DNA of 64,000 nucleotides from CAWEHU01 sp963808965 (GCA_963808965.1 CAWEHU010000020.1:1-64000); one strand, 5' to 3'; shown: positions 34,625 to 44,180, numbered from the stretch's first letter. The notes: generated by a model from the sequence alone, not told the origin. Made by a program: numbers and translations.

Positions 34625-34885
34625 ATGACCAAGCCGATGGAAAACAGCCTCGTTGCGATCGCCCTTGCGGTGTGGTCCGCGGCGTCGCCGGTTCACGCGC
34701 AGGACACGAGCGGCAACGATGGCTGGGCCGTGCGGATACCGCCGTCCGCAATGCAGGAGATGCTGCGTTGCCGGCATCAGCAGCGTCCCGAGGAGGAGTG
34801 CTTCGCGCAACTGGTGCAGGCGATGGGGCAGATCCGGGCGCAGCAGGCGCAACGGGCCGGACAGGGTTCGCTGAACCGGACCTGA
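34625..34885 (+). CDS. Small secreted protein of unknown function
   Basis: An 86-aa protein with a signal peptide (NSLVAIALAVWSAASPVHA, cleavage after HAQ-like site) and a mature part of ~60 residues. It contains two cysteines (RCRHQQRPEEECFAQL) and a Gln/Arg-rich helical tail. The ATG at 34625 is preceded by GGGGCCAGAAG. It converges on copD with a 20-bp gap. I recognise no family. Confidence 0.55.
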   Translation: MTKPMENSLVAIALAVWSAASPVHAQDTSGNDGWAVRIPPSAMQEMLRCRHQQRPEEECFAQLVQAMGQIRAQQAQRAGQGSLNRT

Positions 34886-34905
34886 AGGGCGGCTCGGCCG
34901 GAGCG

Positions 34906-36558
34906 TCAGGCTTCGCGGTAGGAGAGCAGGATCAAGCCCACCAGAACGAGACATACCGGCCAGATCCAACCGGCGATGCGGTTGCCGGGCGGATCGAGCC
35001 GGAGCTCGAGCCAGCGCGCCCAACCGGCAGCAACGGCTGCAAGCGCCAGCGGCGTGTGGGTCAGCTCGATCAGGAGCTGATCCTTGATGTTGGCGATGGC
35101 GTGGCTGTGCGTCAGCAACAGCGCGCCGCCCACGGCGCAGAGCAGCGGAAAGACGAGCGCGGCGTGACGGTTGCCCCAGCCGCGGGCGTGTACGCGCCAC
35201 TCGAACAACGCGAACACAGCGACCAGCAGCACGAACAGACGGTGCTGCAACACTTCCACGTCGCGGAGGCTCGCGAAGAAGCCCTCATCCCCAAGAGGCC
35301 ATACCTCCGGGTCGGAGCGGAGGAACAGAAAGGCGGCGAGCCCCAGGAATACGAGCGGCCAATGCCGTGCCCAGCGCAGCCCCGCCTGATTGAGCAGCGC
35401 GAGCACACCGATCGCCAGGACGAAGATGCCGGACCAGTGGTGATTGTACTCCGACCACGCGATGTCGGCGGCATTGCGGGGCGGCAGATCGCCGGAGCCG
35501 GGCACGAAAGCGGTTGGAGGCTGCGCCGTCCGCTGCGCCGCCTCCCGGTCCAGTTCGGATTGCAGCGCGGGAAGCGCGAGTGCGTCGTGATCCGGCGAGA
35601 CGAGCCGCGGCCAGCGGGGCGTGTTCCGCTCAAGGATTTCCTGCCAGGTCACGCGATCTTGCTTGAGATCGATCGCGGGAGGGACCGAAGTCAGCGAGGC
35701 GGCCGCGAAGAAGATGGTGAAGCCGATGCCGACCTCCACTTCGGCGAATCGCCGCAAGCGCGTCACCGAGGCGCCCGGGTTCGCGCGCAGCCGCTCGACC
35801 GCGAGGAAATTCATGCCCCCGAGCGCGAGCAGCATGAGGAACATCGCGATCTTGGCGCCGACCATGACGCCGTAGGCGGTGCCGTAAAACGCCTGCCAGT
35901 CGCCGACGTAGAGCAGGCTCATGGTGATGCCGCTCACCAGGATGCAAGCGACGCCCGCCATCGACATGCGCGAGAAACGGGCCCCGATCAGCCGCCACGA
36001 GGCGCCGTCCCGGACTCGCGCCAGCGCCAGCAGGAAGCACGGAATGCCGCCGATCCAGATGGCGGCGCCGAGCTGATGCAGGAACTCGACGGCAAGCAGC
36101 GGCGCACGATCATCGAGCCGCGCCGCCGCGTGCGTCGTCAGCGTCGCCGCTACGAGTTCGATAAAGGCCAGCCCGAGCAAGAAGAGGGCGTGCGTCCGGC
36201 CGCCCCGGACGAGCAGAAGCAACGCGAGTACCGTCGCCGACGCAATCTTGACCATGCCCGCGAGCGCGAAATTCGCGCCGAGAATCTCGGGCACGGAGAG
36301 ATCGACGGTGCTCGCCAGCACCGCCGCCTGAAGCGCGAGCGAAGCGGCCTCGCACAGCACCAGCGCCGCCGCGCTCAAGCCCGCGATCCGCGTCACGCCG
36401 GCGCTGATCGCCTCGCCCGGTTCGCCGAGCCGCGGCGCGAAGGGCCGGGCCAGCAAAACGAGAAACAACACGCCGCCCACCGCCATCGACTGCGCGACGA
36501 TGGTGAGGCCGTGCAGAACGATCGAGAGATAGCCGAACAGGTCGACGAGCAACGCCAC
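34906..36558 (-). CDS. copD: CopD-family copper resistance membrane protein
   Basis: About 550-aa polytopic inner-membrane protein with an N-terminal CopD/YcnJ-like domain (VDLFGYLSIVLHGLTIVAQSMAVGG; LVAVEFLHQLGAAIWIGGIPCF, with conserved His) and a long second half with several more helices. It is thought to import or handle copper together with CopC. The GTG at 36558 lies 2 bp after the copC stop. The open frame continues upstream through copC in a different frame, giving a false fusion. Copper delivery would fit the bo3 oxidase encoded nearby. Confidence 0.82.
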   Translation of the reverse strand: MALLVDLFGYLSIVLHGLTIVAQSMAVGGVLFLVLLARPFAPRLGEPGEAISAGVTRIAGLSAAALVLCEAASLALQAAVLASTVDLSVPEILGANFALAGMVKIASATVLALLLLVRGGRTHALFLLGLAFIELVAATLTTHAAARLDDRAPLLAVEFLHQLGAAIWIGGIPCFLLALARVRDGASWRLIGARFSRMSMAGVACILVSGITMSLLYVGDWQAFYGTAYGVMVGAKIAMFLMLLALGGMNFLAVERLRANPGASVTRLRRFAEVEVGIGFTIFFAAASLTSVPPAIDLKQDRVTWQEILERNTPRWPRLVSPDHDALALPALQSELDREAAQRTAQPPTAFVPGSGDLPPRNAADIAWSEYNHHWSGIFVLAIGVLALLNQAGLRWARHWPLVFLGLAAFLFLRSDPEVWPLGDEGFFASLRDVEVLQHRLFVLLVAVFALFEWRVHARGWGNRHAALVFPLLCAVGGALLLTHSHAIANIKDQLLIELTHTPLALAAVAAGWARWLELRLDPPGNRIAGWIWPVCLVLVGLILLSYREA

Positions 36559-36560
36559 GG

Positions 36561-36939
36561 TCAGGGAGCCGTGACGGTGAAGGGCACGTTCCCGCGGGTG
36601 ATATGCCCATCCACGGCCAGCACCTGCCAGCGCACCGAATAGGAGCCGGGCGCGAGATCGGCGCGACTCCGTAACACGTCCTCCGGACCTTCGCGCAGGA
36701 TCGAGAGGTACCGCCTGCGTGCGGTCAGAGCCCGTCAACCACAAGCGAGAGCGGGCGCGGTCGATCCGGCTGTTGAACCGGAACTCCATCGCGACAGAGC
36801 CGGCGGAAACCGTGCCATCGATGCGGGGCTGGCTGCTTACAAGGATCGCATGGGCCAGGGCCGCCGAGGGCGGGCCCAGCAGCAGCGCAGCCGCGAGGAC
36901 GCCAAGGCGCAGGCTATCGCGCGACAACGCGTTCTCCAT
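36561..36939 (-). CDS. copC: CopC-domain periplasmic copper-binding protein, frameshifted
   Basis: About 126 aa. Signal peptide SLRLGVLAAALLLGPPSAALAHA, with the mature N-terminal His at the cleavage site as in CopC, followed by LVSSQPRIDGTV and VAMEFRFNSRID. In the initial frame the domain is lost after TQAVPL. In another frame it continues LREGPEDVLRSRADLAPGSY and ends with AVDGHITRGNVPFTVTAP, the CopC C-terminus with its second His ligand. The break is at 36702-36708 in a CTCT/GAGA repeat. It is translationally close to copD. Confidence 0.78.
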
Positions 36940-37026
36940 GAGGTCGAGCCGGAGCGGGCTTGCGCCGGGGGCGGGGCGATGTAGCGGCCTCGCGCCTCGC
37001 TGTCCAATGCGGCCCAGTGTTGCCAG

Positions 37027-38004
37027 TCACGAAGTGGCGGAATGCCAGTTTCGGAACCAGGATACGAAGCGGGGAATGCCGACCGCGAGAGGCGTTCTTG
37101 GAGCGTACCCGGTCAGGGCGCTGATCGCGTCCACGGAGGCGAAGGTCTCTTCCACATCGGCGCGCGGCCGGGGTACGGCGTGGATGATCGCTTCCCGCCC
37201 CAACTCCTGCTCGAGCAGCGCGATGAGGGTGCTGACCAGTTCGCTCCGGTGATTGCCGATATTCAGCAGCCGGACGGGCAGCTCACCCGTGGGCGGCCGG
37301 TCCAGGCAGCCCAACACGCCTTCCACGATATCGTCGATATAGGTGAAGTCCCGCTTGAGGCGGCCGTCGTCGTAGACCGTGATGGGCTCGCCCGCCACGA
37401 TCGCACGGGCGAAAGCATAGTAGGCCATGTCCGGCCGCCCCCACGGCCCGTACACGGTGAAGAACCGAAGGCCGGTCTGCGGCAGCCCAAAAAGGTGGCC
37501 ATAGGCGTAGCTCATCAGCTCGTCGGCGCGCTTGGTCGCGGCATAGATCGAGACGGGCGCGTCGACCCGGTCCGTCTCGGCGAACGGAAGCGCACGGTTC
37601 GCGCCGTAAACGGAGGACGAACTGGCGTAGACCAGGTGCTCGAGCCGCCCCAGGCGTCGGGCGGCTTCCTGGATCACCAGATGTCCCATTACGTTCGACT
37701 GCACGTAGGCATAGGGATCCACGAGCGAGTGGCGTACGCCTGCCTGCGCGGCTAGATGCACGATCCGGTCGATGTCGGGGTTCGCGGCGACGAAATCGTG
37801 CACGGCCTCCCGATCGGCGACGTCGAGCCGCGCGAAGGCGAAGCCGGTTTGCTCCGAGAGCCGGTCCAGCCGGGCCTGCTTGAGCCTGATGTCGTAGTAA
37901 TCGTTCAGGTTGTCGAGCCCGAGGACGCGCTCGCCCCGGGCCAACAGCGCCGCGGCGACATGATAGCCGATGAAGCCCGCAACCCCGGTCACCAAGACGG
38001 CCAC
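37027..38004 (-). CDS. UDP-glucuronate 4-epimerase-like NAD-dependent epimerase
   Basis: 325-aa extended SDR. GVAGFIGYHVAAALLARGE is the Rossmann site, LGLDNLNDYYDIRLKQARL is diagnostic for the UDP-glucuronate epimerase branch, and HLAAQAGVRHSL, SSSSVYGANR and YAATKRADELMSYAY hold the catalytic Ser and YxxxK. It would provide UDP-galacturonate for envelope polysaccharide. It is the last of three minus-strand genes (3-hydroxybutyrate dehydrogenase, gmhA-like, epimerase), starting 1 bp after the gmhA-like stop. Confidence 0.88.
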   Translation of the reverse strand: MAVLVTGVAGFIGYHVAAALLARGERVLGLDNLNDYYDIRLKQARLDRLSEQTGFAFARLDVADREAVHDFVAANPDIDRIVHLAAQAGVRHSLVDPYAYVQSNVMGHLVIQEAARRLGRLEHLVYASSSSVYGANRALPFAETDRVDAPVSIYAATKRADELMSYAYGHLFGLPQTGLRFFTVYGPWGRPDMAYYAFARAIVAGEPITVYDDGRLKRDFTYIDDIVEGVLGCLDRPPTGELPVRLLNIGNHRSELVSTLIALLEQELGREAIIHAVPRPRADVEETFASVDAISALTGYAPRTPLAVGIPRFVSWFRNWHSATS

Positions 38005-38005
38005 G

Positions 38006-38623
38006 TCAAGCTCCTGGCTGAATGACCGGTGGTCCGATCGGCCGGGCGATCAGCCGATCCTCGAGCAGTTCCAGAACGGCATGACCGAGCGCGATATGGC
38101 ATTCCTGAACACGGGCCGTCTCCGCATCGGGCACGAGCAGAAGGTGATCGCACCAGTCCGCGGCCGGGCCGCCATCTCCGCCGAGCAAACCGACCGTCAC
38201 GACCCCGATCTCACGGGCCGCCCGTAGCGCCCGGACCACATTCGGGGACCGTCCCGACGTGGTGATGCCGAACAGCACGTCGCCGGGGCGCCCTAGGCCG
38301 CGCAAAGGTCTTTCGAATACATACTCGTAGCCGTAGTCGTTGCCGCAAGCCGTCAGCGCCGCCGCATCGGCGGTCAGTGCGAGCGCGGGCCAGGAATCGC
38401 GCCGCACCTTCCCCCGCAAGCGAATGAGCAGCTCCGCGGCGAGGTGCTGGCTGTCGGCGGCAGAGCCGCCATTGCCGCAGAACATCAGTTTGCCGCCGCT
38501 GCGCAGGCTCGCCTCGCACGCCTCCACCACCGCCAGAACCGCGTCGGCCAAGTCGATCGCCAATCTGCGCTTCAGCTCCGCCGAGCGCTGCATCATCGCG
38601 GCGAACCGGGCGGCTTCGTGCAT
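38006..38623 (-). CDS. gmhA: SIS-domain phosphoheptose isomerase, GmhA-like
   Basis: 205-aa sedoheptulose-7-phosphate isomerase-type protein for LPS heptose synthesis. The SIS fold is marked by LMFCGNGGSAADSQHLAAEL, DVLFGITTSGRSPNVVRAL and a catalytic-type His/Glu region near HLLLVPDAETARVQECHIAL. The ATG at 38623 sits 5 bp after the stop of the upstream dehydrogenase. Next to the UDP-glucuronate-type epimerase it suggests envelope-sugar metabolism. Other SIS proteins (DiaA) share this size, but the QECH end motif favours GmhA. Confidence 0.83.
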   Translation of the reverse strand: MHEAARFAAMMQRSAELKRRLAIDLADAVLAVVEACEASLRSGGKLMFCGNGGSAADSQHLAAELLIRLRGKVRRDSWPALALTADAAALTACGNDYGYEYVFERPLRGLGRPGDVLFGITTSGRSPNVVRALRAAREIGVVTVGLLGGDGGPAADWCDHLLLVPDAETARVQECHIALGHAVLELLEDRLIARPIGPPVIQPGA

Positions 38624-38628
38624 GGTGG

Positions 38629-39414
38629 TTACTGCGCGACCCATCCCCCGTCGATCGACAGCGGCGCGCCGGTGATCGTAGACGCGCCGTCCGAACAGAG
38701 AAATGCCGCCAGGGACCCGATCTGCTCCGGGGTGGAGAATTGGGCCATGGGCTGCTTCTCGGTCAGAAACTGGTGCTTCTCCTGCTCCACCGTGGTTCCC
38801 TCCTGGTGCGCACGGTCCTCCAGTTGCTTCTGCACGAGCGGCGTCAGCACCCAGCCGGGGCAGATCGCGTTGACGGTGATTCCGGCATTGGCGAGCTCGA
38901 TCGCCGCCACCTTGGTCATGCCGACCACACCGTGCTTCGCCGCGACATAGGCGACCTTTTGCGGGCTCGCGACGAGACCGTGCGCGGATGCGATGTTGAT
39001 GATGCGTCCCCACCCGCGCTTTTTCATGCCTGGAATCACGGCCTTCATGCCGTGAAACACCCCCGACAAATTGATTGCGATGATCCAGTCCCAGCGATCC
39101 TCGGGAAATTCCTCGATATTCGCCGTGAACTGTACGCCGGCATTGTTGACCAGGATGTCGACCCGGCCGAGCTCGCGCTCCGTCTGCGACACCAGCGCCG
39201 CGATCTGATCGGGCTTGCTGATATCCGCGCCGGAATAGGCGACCCGGATGCCCATCTCCGACACGATGCCCTGCCGCAGCTTCTCGATTTGCGCGGGATC
39301 GCCAAAGCCGTTCATCATGAGGTCGGCCCCTGCTTGCGCGAGGGCGCGAGCGATACCAAGCCCGATGCCGCTCGTGGAGCCGGTGACGAGCGCCACCTTG
39401 CCTTTCAGGCTCAT
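38629..39414 (-). CDS. 3-hydroxybutyrate dehydrogenase (SDR)
   Basis: 262-aa classical short-chain dehydrogenase interconverting 3-hydroxybutyrate and acetoacetate, as in polyhydroxybutyrate use. VTGSTSGIGLGIARALA is the NAD site, NNAGVQFTANIEEFPEDRWD is typical of BdhA, and SAHGLVASPQKVAYVAAKHG holds Ser-Tyr-Lys. CPGWVLTPLVQKQ follows the active site. The ATG at 39414 (MSLKGKVAL) fits the family; the open frame upstream is not supported. It heads the three-gene minus-strand run. Confidence 0.9.
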   Translation of the reverse strand: MSLKGKVALVTGSTSGIGLGIARALAQAGADLMMNGFGDPAQIEKLRQGIVSEMGIRVAYSGADISKPDQIAALVSQTERELGRVDILVNNAGVQFTANIEEFPEDRWDWIIAINLSGVFHGMKAVIPGMKKRGWGRIINIASAHGLVASPQKVAYVAAKHGVVGMTKVAAIELANAGITVNAICPGWVLTPLVQKQLEDRAHQEGTTVEQEKHQFLTEKQPMAQFSTPEQIGSLAAFLCSDGASTITGAPLSIDGGWVAQ

Positions 39415-39603
39415 GCCGCGTTCTCCCAATTTGCTCGAACCCCGTCCGACCCGCACCGCGCTCGGCGCGCATCTCAGGACCGGACCGTTGGACGCACACT
39501 CTATTGCAGGGGTGTCTAGTGGCAAGCGCTTGACCCCGGCGCGCGCCCGGGTCAGGTAGCGCGCCCGCTCCGCGCCGACCCGCTCGGAGCTTGGAGGACG
39601 ACG

Positions 39604-40755
39604 ATGGATTTTGGTTTTCCGGACCGAGCGCCGCATTTGCCCTGGCGCCCAGAGCGCTGCGACAAGGTCGCTCTCGTTCTGCAAGGTGGCGGCGCGCTCG
39701 GCGCCTATCAGGCCGGGGTCTACGAGGCGCTGCACGAGGCCGGGCTGGAGCCGGACTGGGTGGCCGGCGTGTCGATTGGCGGCGTCAACGCCGCGATCAT
39801 CGCCGGAAATCCGCCGGAGCAGCGGCTGGCACGGCTACGCGCGTTCTGGGAGATGATCACCGCCCGCCAGATCTGGCTATGGGGTCCGGACGGCGACGAT
39901 CCGCGGAAGCTGTGGAACGCCTGGTCGGCTTGGCTGACCATGAGTCTTGGCCAGCCCGGCTTCTTCACACCGAATATTCCGAGTCCCTGGTTCAGCTTTC
40001 GCGGCGCCAAAACCGCAACCAGCTATCACGACAACGCGCCGCTCAGGGAGACGCTGCTGCGTCTCGTGGATTTCGATATGCTGAACAGCGGAGCGACCCG
40101 CTACGCCGCCGGAGCCGTGAATGTATTGAACGGCAACTTCGCTTATTTCGACAATGCCAGCAAGGAGATCCGGCCCGAGCACGTGATGGCGAGCGCCGCC
40201 CTGCCGCCCGGCTTGCCGATGGTGCATATCGGTACGGACTATTACTGGGATGGCGGGCTCGTCTCGAATACGCCGCTGCAACACCTGCTCGAAAATGCCG
40301 GGACCGACAACATGCTGGTGTTCCAGGTCGATCTGTTCAGCGCACGCGGCCCGCTCCCGCGCGACATCCTCGAAGTGATGAGCCGGCAGAAGGACATCCA
40401 ATACTCGAGCCGCACGCGCCTCGTGACCGACTACTACATGAAACAGCACCGCCAAAACCTGATCACGAAAAAGCTGCTGGCGAAAATTCCACAAGACCGA
40501 CTCGAGCCCGAGGAGCGGGCGCTGAAGGCGAAGCTCGCCGATTTACCGGAAATCACAATTCTGCACCTGATCTATCAGCAGATGGCGTATGAGGGCGAGG
40601 CCAAGGACTACGAGTTCAGCGGCACCTCCATGCGCGAGCACTGGTCGGCCGGCTACGAGGATACGAAGCGGACGCTCCGTCACAAGGATTGGCTCGCGAT
40701 GGCTCCGGAAGATGGCGGTGTCATCGTGCATGACGTGCACCGCATCGACGATTGA
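39604..40755 (+). CDS. Patatin-like phospholipase
   Basis: 383-aa serine lipid acyl hydrolase. The oxyanion glycine-rich motif is VLQGGGALGAYQAGVYEAL, the nucleophile elbow GVSIGGVNAAI (GxSxG), and the Asp of the dyad is in WDGGLVSNTPLQHL. The C-terminal ~110 residues carry FSGTSMREHWSAGYEDTKRTL, found in a subgroup linked to polyhydroxybutyrate and 3-hydroxybutyrate dehydrogenase loci; this matches the divergent dehydrogenase neighbour. The start is supported by GGAGG 7 bp upstream. Confidence 0.9.
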   Translation: MDFGFPDRAPHLPWRPERCDKVALVLQGGGALGAYQAGVYEALHEAGLEPDWVAGVSIGGVNAAIIAGNPPEQRLARLRAFWEMITARQIWLWGPDGDDPRKLWNAWSAWLTMSLGQPGFFTPNIPSPWFSFRGAKTATSYHDNAPLRETLLRLVDFDMLNSGATRYAAGAVNVLNGNFAYFDNASKEIRPEHVMASAALPPGLPMVHIGTDYYWDGGLVSNTPLQHLLENAGTDNMLVFQVDLFSARGPLPRDILEVMSRQKDIQYSSRTRLVTDYYMKQHRQNLITKKLLAKIPQDRLEPEERALKAKLADLPEITILHLIYQQMAYEGEAKDYEFSGTSMREHWSAGYEDTKRTLRHKDWLAMAPEDGGVIVHDVHRIDD

Positions 40756-40833
40756 AGGCGCCAGCGCTTGCCTTCGGGACTCCGGCGATCATCTTGATAG
40801 CGCCGGGACAATGGGATCGGAAAGGAGAAATCA

Positions 40834-41322
40834 ATGCGCACTCATCAGACCAAGAACGACCTGCCAGGGAACGCGAAGAAAGTGGCGATCGAGCTGCTCA
40901 ACGCCCGCTTGGCGGACGGGATCGACTTGGCGCTGTTGACGAAGCAGGCTCATTGGAACCTGAAGGGTCCGCAGTTCATCGCGATCCACGAATTGCTCGA
41001 CGAGTTCCGCAAACAGATCGACGGTCACGTGGATACCATTGCCGAGCGCGTGGTCCAGTTGGGAGGCACCGCGCTCGGCACTACCCAGACCGTCTCCAAG
41101 TCGAGCACGCTGCCGCCTTATCCGACTGATATCTACGCCATCAAGGACCACCTGAACGCGCTGATCGAGCATTACGGTCTCGTCGCCAACGCCGTGCGCA
41201 AGGCGGTGGGCGAAGCCGACGAGGCGGGCGATCCCGACACCGCCGACATCTTCACCCAGGTCTCGCGCGACCTCGACAAGTCGCTCTGGTTCCTGGAAGC
41301 CCACATTCAGGAACCGGACTGA
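40834..41322 (+). CDS. dps: Dps family DNA-binding ferritin-like protein
   Basis: 162-aa four-helix protein that oxidises and stores iron at dimer interfaces and protects DNA under starvation or oxidative stress. The ferroxidase ligands are in KQAHWNLKGPQFIAIHELLD and RKQIDGHVDTIAERVVQLGG, and the Trp and helix-4 residues in DLDKSLWFLEAHIQ. The N-terminus is short and moderately basic. AAAGGAG precedes the ATG by 6 bp. It follows the patatin gene by 78 bp, possibly from its own promoter. Confidence 0.94.
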   Translation: MRTHQTKNDLPGNAKKVAIELLNARLADGIDLALLTKQAHWNLKGPQFIAIHELLDEFRKQIDGHVDTIAERVVQLGGTALGTTQTVSKSSTLPPYPTDIYAIKDHLNALIEHYGLVANAVRKAVGEADEAGDPDTADIFTQVSRDLDKSLWFLEAHIQEPD

Positions 41323-41389
41323 TCCGCGCACGCGGTTGCCGGGACTCCTCTGCGCCGGATAGGGTGCGGCGGAGTCTGGGGAACACAGC

Positions 41390-43381
41390 ATGAACGATCT
41401 GTTCGGTGCCCGCGGCTCGGGCCGGGGAGGATCGGAGGGGTATTCCGCCAAGGACATCGAGGTCCTCGAGGGGTTGGAGCCGGTCCGGCGCCGGCCCGGC
41501 ATGTATATCGGCGGCACCGACGAGACCGCGATGCACCATCTCGCGGCGGAGATCCTGGACAACGCCATGGACGAGGCGGTGGCCGGTCACGCGAGCTTCA
41601 TCGAGATGAGGCTCGAACCGGGCAACTTCCTGACCGTGCGCGACAACGGCCGCGGCATTCCCGTCGATCCGCATCCCAAATTCAAGAATCTCAGCGCCTT
41701 GGAGGTAATACTCACGACCCTCCATTCGGGCGGCAAGTTTGGCGGCAAGGTCTACGCCACCTCGGGCGGGCTGCACGGCGTCGGCAGTTCGGTGGTGAAC
41801 GCGCTGTCGGAAACGCTCGAAGTCGAGGTCGTGCGGGAGCGCGCGACATGGCGGCAGAGCTACGCGAGGGGCAAGCCGGTTACGAAGCTGGTCAACGCCG
41901 GCCCCGCGAAGAACCGGCGCGGCACGTCCATCCGCTTCAAGCCGGATCCCAAGATCTTCCAGGCCGCGCAGTTCAGCCCTGCCCGGCTGTACCGGCTTTG
42001 CCGCTCCAAGGCCTATCTCTTCCGCGGCGTCGAGATCCGCTGGAACTGCGACCCCGCGCTGCTCCGTGACGCTCGCGACGAGACGCCGGCCGAGGCGATG
42101 CTGCATTTTCCGGGCGGGTTGCGCGACAGCCTGGAGGCCGAGATCGGCGAAACGGCACGCGCGCTCCCCCAGCTTTGGGCCGGCGACGCCGATTTGCCTG
42201 CATCGGCGGAGGGGCGATCGACGGGGCGCGTGGAATGGGCGATCGCCTGGCTGGAGAGCGAGGACGGGTTTCTCCACTCGTATTGCAACACGATCCCGAC
42301 GGCTCAAGGCGGCACGCACGAGGCCGGGCTCCGCGGTGCGTTGACGAAAGGCCTCCGCGCATGGGGCGAGCATCGTGGCAACCGGCGCGCAGCCCAGGTG
42401 ACGGCCGACGATCTGCTCGGCCCGATGGCGGCGAAGCTCTCGGTCTTTCTGCGGGAGCCGCAGTTCCAGGGCCAGACCAAGGAGAAGCTGACCAGCCCTG
42501 AAGCGGCGCGCCTCGTCGAGACAGCCCTCCGGGACCGCTTCGATCATTGGCTGGCGGGCGATCCCACGAGCGCGGACAATCTCCTCGCCTTCGCCATCGA
42601 TCGCGCCGAGGAACGGCTTCGGCGCAAGGAGAACAAGGATACCCCGCGCAAATCGGCCACAAGGCGACTGCGTCTGCCCGGCAAGCTGGCCGACTGCACG
42701 AGGGAGAACGCGCGGGAGACGGAGATCTTCCTGGTCGAGGGCGACAGCGCCGGTGGTTCCGCGAAACAGGCGCGCAACCGCGAGACCCAGGCGGTGCTGC
42801 CGCTTAGGGGCAAGATCCTGAATGTCGCGAGCGCGTCCGCGGACAAGCTGCGGCAGAACCAGGAACTCAAGGATTTGATCGAGGCCTTGGGCTGCGGCGT
42901 CGGCGAGCGGTTCGATCGCGCGAAACTCCGTTACGGACGAGTTATCATCATGACCGACGCCGATGTGGACGGTGCGCATATCGCGTCGCTGTTGATGACG
43001 TTCTTCTATCGCGAGCTGCCCGAGTTGGTCCGGCACGGCCACGTCTATCTCGCGCAACCGCCGCTGTATCGGCTGACTCAGGGCGCGAAATCGGTCTACG
43101 CGATGGATGACGCGGACCGGGAACGGCAGGTCAAGTCAACTTTCAAATCGCAGACCAAGGTCGAGGTCAGCCGCTTCAAGGGCCTCGGCGAGATGCCGCC
43201 CGCCGCCTTGAAGGAAACCACGATGGACCCGGCGAAGCGCACGCTTCTGAAGGTGGTCGCTCCCGTCGAGGAACGCGCGAAAACGAATGAGCTGGTCGAG
43301 AGTCTCATGGGCCGCAAACCGGAGCTGCGCTTTCAGTTCATCCAGGAGCGCGCGCGCACGGTCGAGGAGGTTGATGTTTAA
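41390..43381 (+). CDS. parE: DNA topoisomerase IV subunit B
   Basis: 663-aa ATPase subunit that, with ParC, decatenates daughter chromosomes. The GHKL ATP site has EILDNAMDEAV, RDNGRGIPVDPHP and SGGLHGVGSSVVNALS; the transducer domain follows; the TOPRIM region has FLVEGDSAGGSAKQARNR and IIMTDADVDGAHIASLL. It ends with the conserved ParE C-terminus (ELRFQFIQERA). The length of about 660 aa without the GyrB insert points to ParE rather than GyrB. The frame is intact. Confidence 0.95.
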   Translation: MNDLFGARGSGRGGSEGYSAKDIEVLEGLEPVRRRPGMYIGGTDETAMHHLAAEILDNAMDEAVAGHASFIEMRLEPGNFLTVRDNGRGIPVDPHPKFKNLSALEVILTTLHSGGKFGGKVYATSGGLHGVGSSVVNALSETLEVEVVRERATWRQSYARGKPVTKLVNAGPAKNRRGTSIRFKPDPKIFQAAQFSPARLYRLCRSKAYLFRGVEIRWNCDPALLRDARDETPAEAMLHFPGGLRDSLEAEIGETARALPQLWAGDADLPASAEGRSTGRVEWAIAWLESEDGFLHSYCNTIPTAQGGTHEAGLRGALTKGLRAWGEHRGNRRAAQVTADDLLGPMAAKLSVFLREPQFQGQTKEKLTSPEAARLVETALRDRFDHWLAGDPTSADNLLAFAIDRAEERLRRKENKDTPRKSATRRLRLPGKLADCTRENARETEIFLVEGDSAGGSAKQARNRETQAVLPLRGKILNVASASADKLRQNQELKDLIEALGCGVGERFDRAKLRYGRVIIMTDADVDGAHIASLLMTFFYRELPELVRHGHVYLAQPPLYRLTQGAKSVYAMDDADRERQVKSTFKSQTKVEVSRFKGLGEMPPAALKETTMDPAKRTLLKVVAPVEERAKTNELVESLMGRKPELRFQFIQERARTVEEVDV

Positions 43382-43546
43382 GCCTGGCTAACCGTCGAGG
43401 GTCGGGGTGACAAGGGCTCACTGAGCAACAGTTCGGCAATTTGGAAACGTCACCGTCGTCGAGAAATCCTACTTTTGTGTGACCTGGGTCACACTCGTTG
43501 TTGCACGAGATAGGGCAATAGCGGGCGAGTAAAAGGGAGGATGCAG

Positions 43547-44180
43547 ATGGACGTGCAGCAAATATAGTTTTGCGGTTGACTCGTTTACGATCCACGACAC
43601 GCGGTCTCGCCACGAAGACACTGACTACATTTCGGCCAGCGTCGCTGTCGCCGGAAGACCCACGTTGAAAGCGAGCCAAAAGCTCGGCGACCTCAACAAC
43701 GGCACGTTCCGGACGGCGATGAATTTCAAGAGCGTGCCGGTCGCGGATAACGAGACAGCGGTCTTCAGCTACGCCATCGTCAACAGCGGTCATACCGATC
43801 CGACTACCGCCGAGAAGACGCTGGAGCAGGCAGTTTCGACTGTGGCCGAAAAGGGAGCTCAGGCAGCCGCGACCGCGGCGGGCGGGGCGATCGGCGCAGC
43901 GCTCGGGGCATCGATCGGGACGGCGGTCGTCCCGATCGTCGGCACCGCGCTGGGTGCGCTCGCGGGTTGGGTGGTGTCCTCAGCGGGCAAGCTAGTCTTT
44001 GCCAACTGCGACGGTGCGGTCGCTGCGGCGGTGCATACCTTCACCGGTGCGCAGCTTCGTGCCGGGACTAGTCAAGGACGGCATCTCGGTCAAAGCGATC
44101 ACCACCCCGGGACCAATTCCGCGCATGGCTGCGGCGGCAATTCCAATTATGACGTGTCCTGGTCGGTCCACTCGTCGTAA
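43547..44180 (+). CDS. Uncharacterised glycine-zipper protein, frameshifted near its start
   Basis: The ATG at 43547 (or 43541) follows a strong AAAAGGGAGG, but its frame stops after seven codons. With one base removed at about 43557 it continues KYSFAVDSFTIHDTRSRHED and is open to 44180, about 210 aa. The N-terminal half looks like a beta-sandwich; residues ~105-160 form a long Gly/Ala-zipper hydrophobic stretch (GGAIGAALGASIGTAVVP, GTALGALAGWVV). The end HGCGGNSNYDVSWSV looks like a closing strand. The in-frame TTG at 43665 is the first start past the break. I do not recognise a family. It lies between parE and the thiocyanate operon. Confidence 0.6.

Noticed and set aside
36559..36939. A natural CopC-CopD fusion
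   Set aside because: The long frame links them only through an out-of-register stretch. CopC in its correct frame has its own stop at 36561, and CopD its own GTG at 36558.
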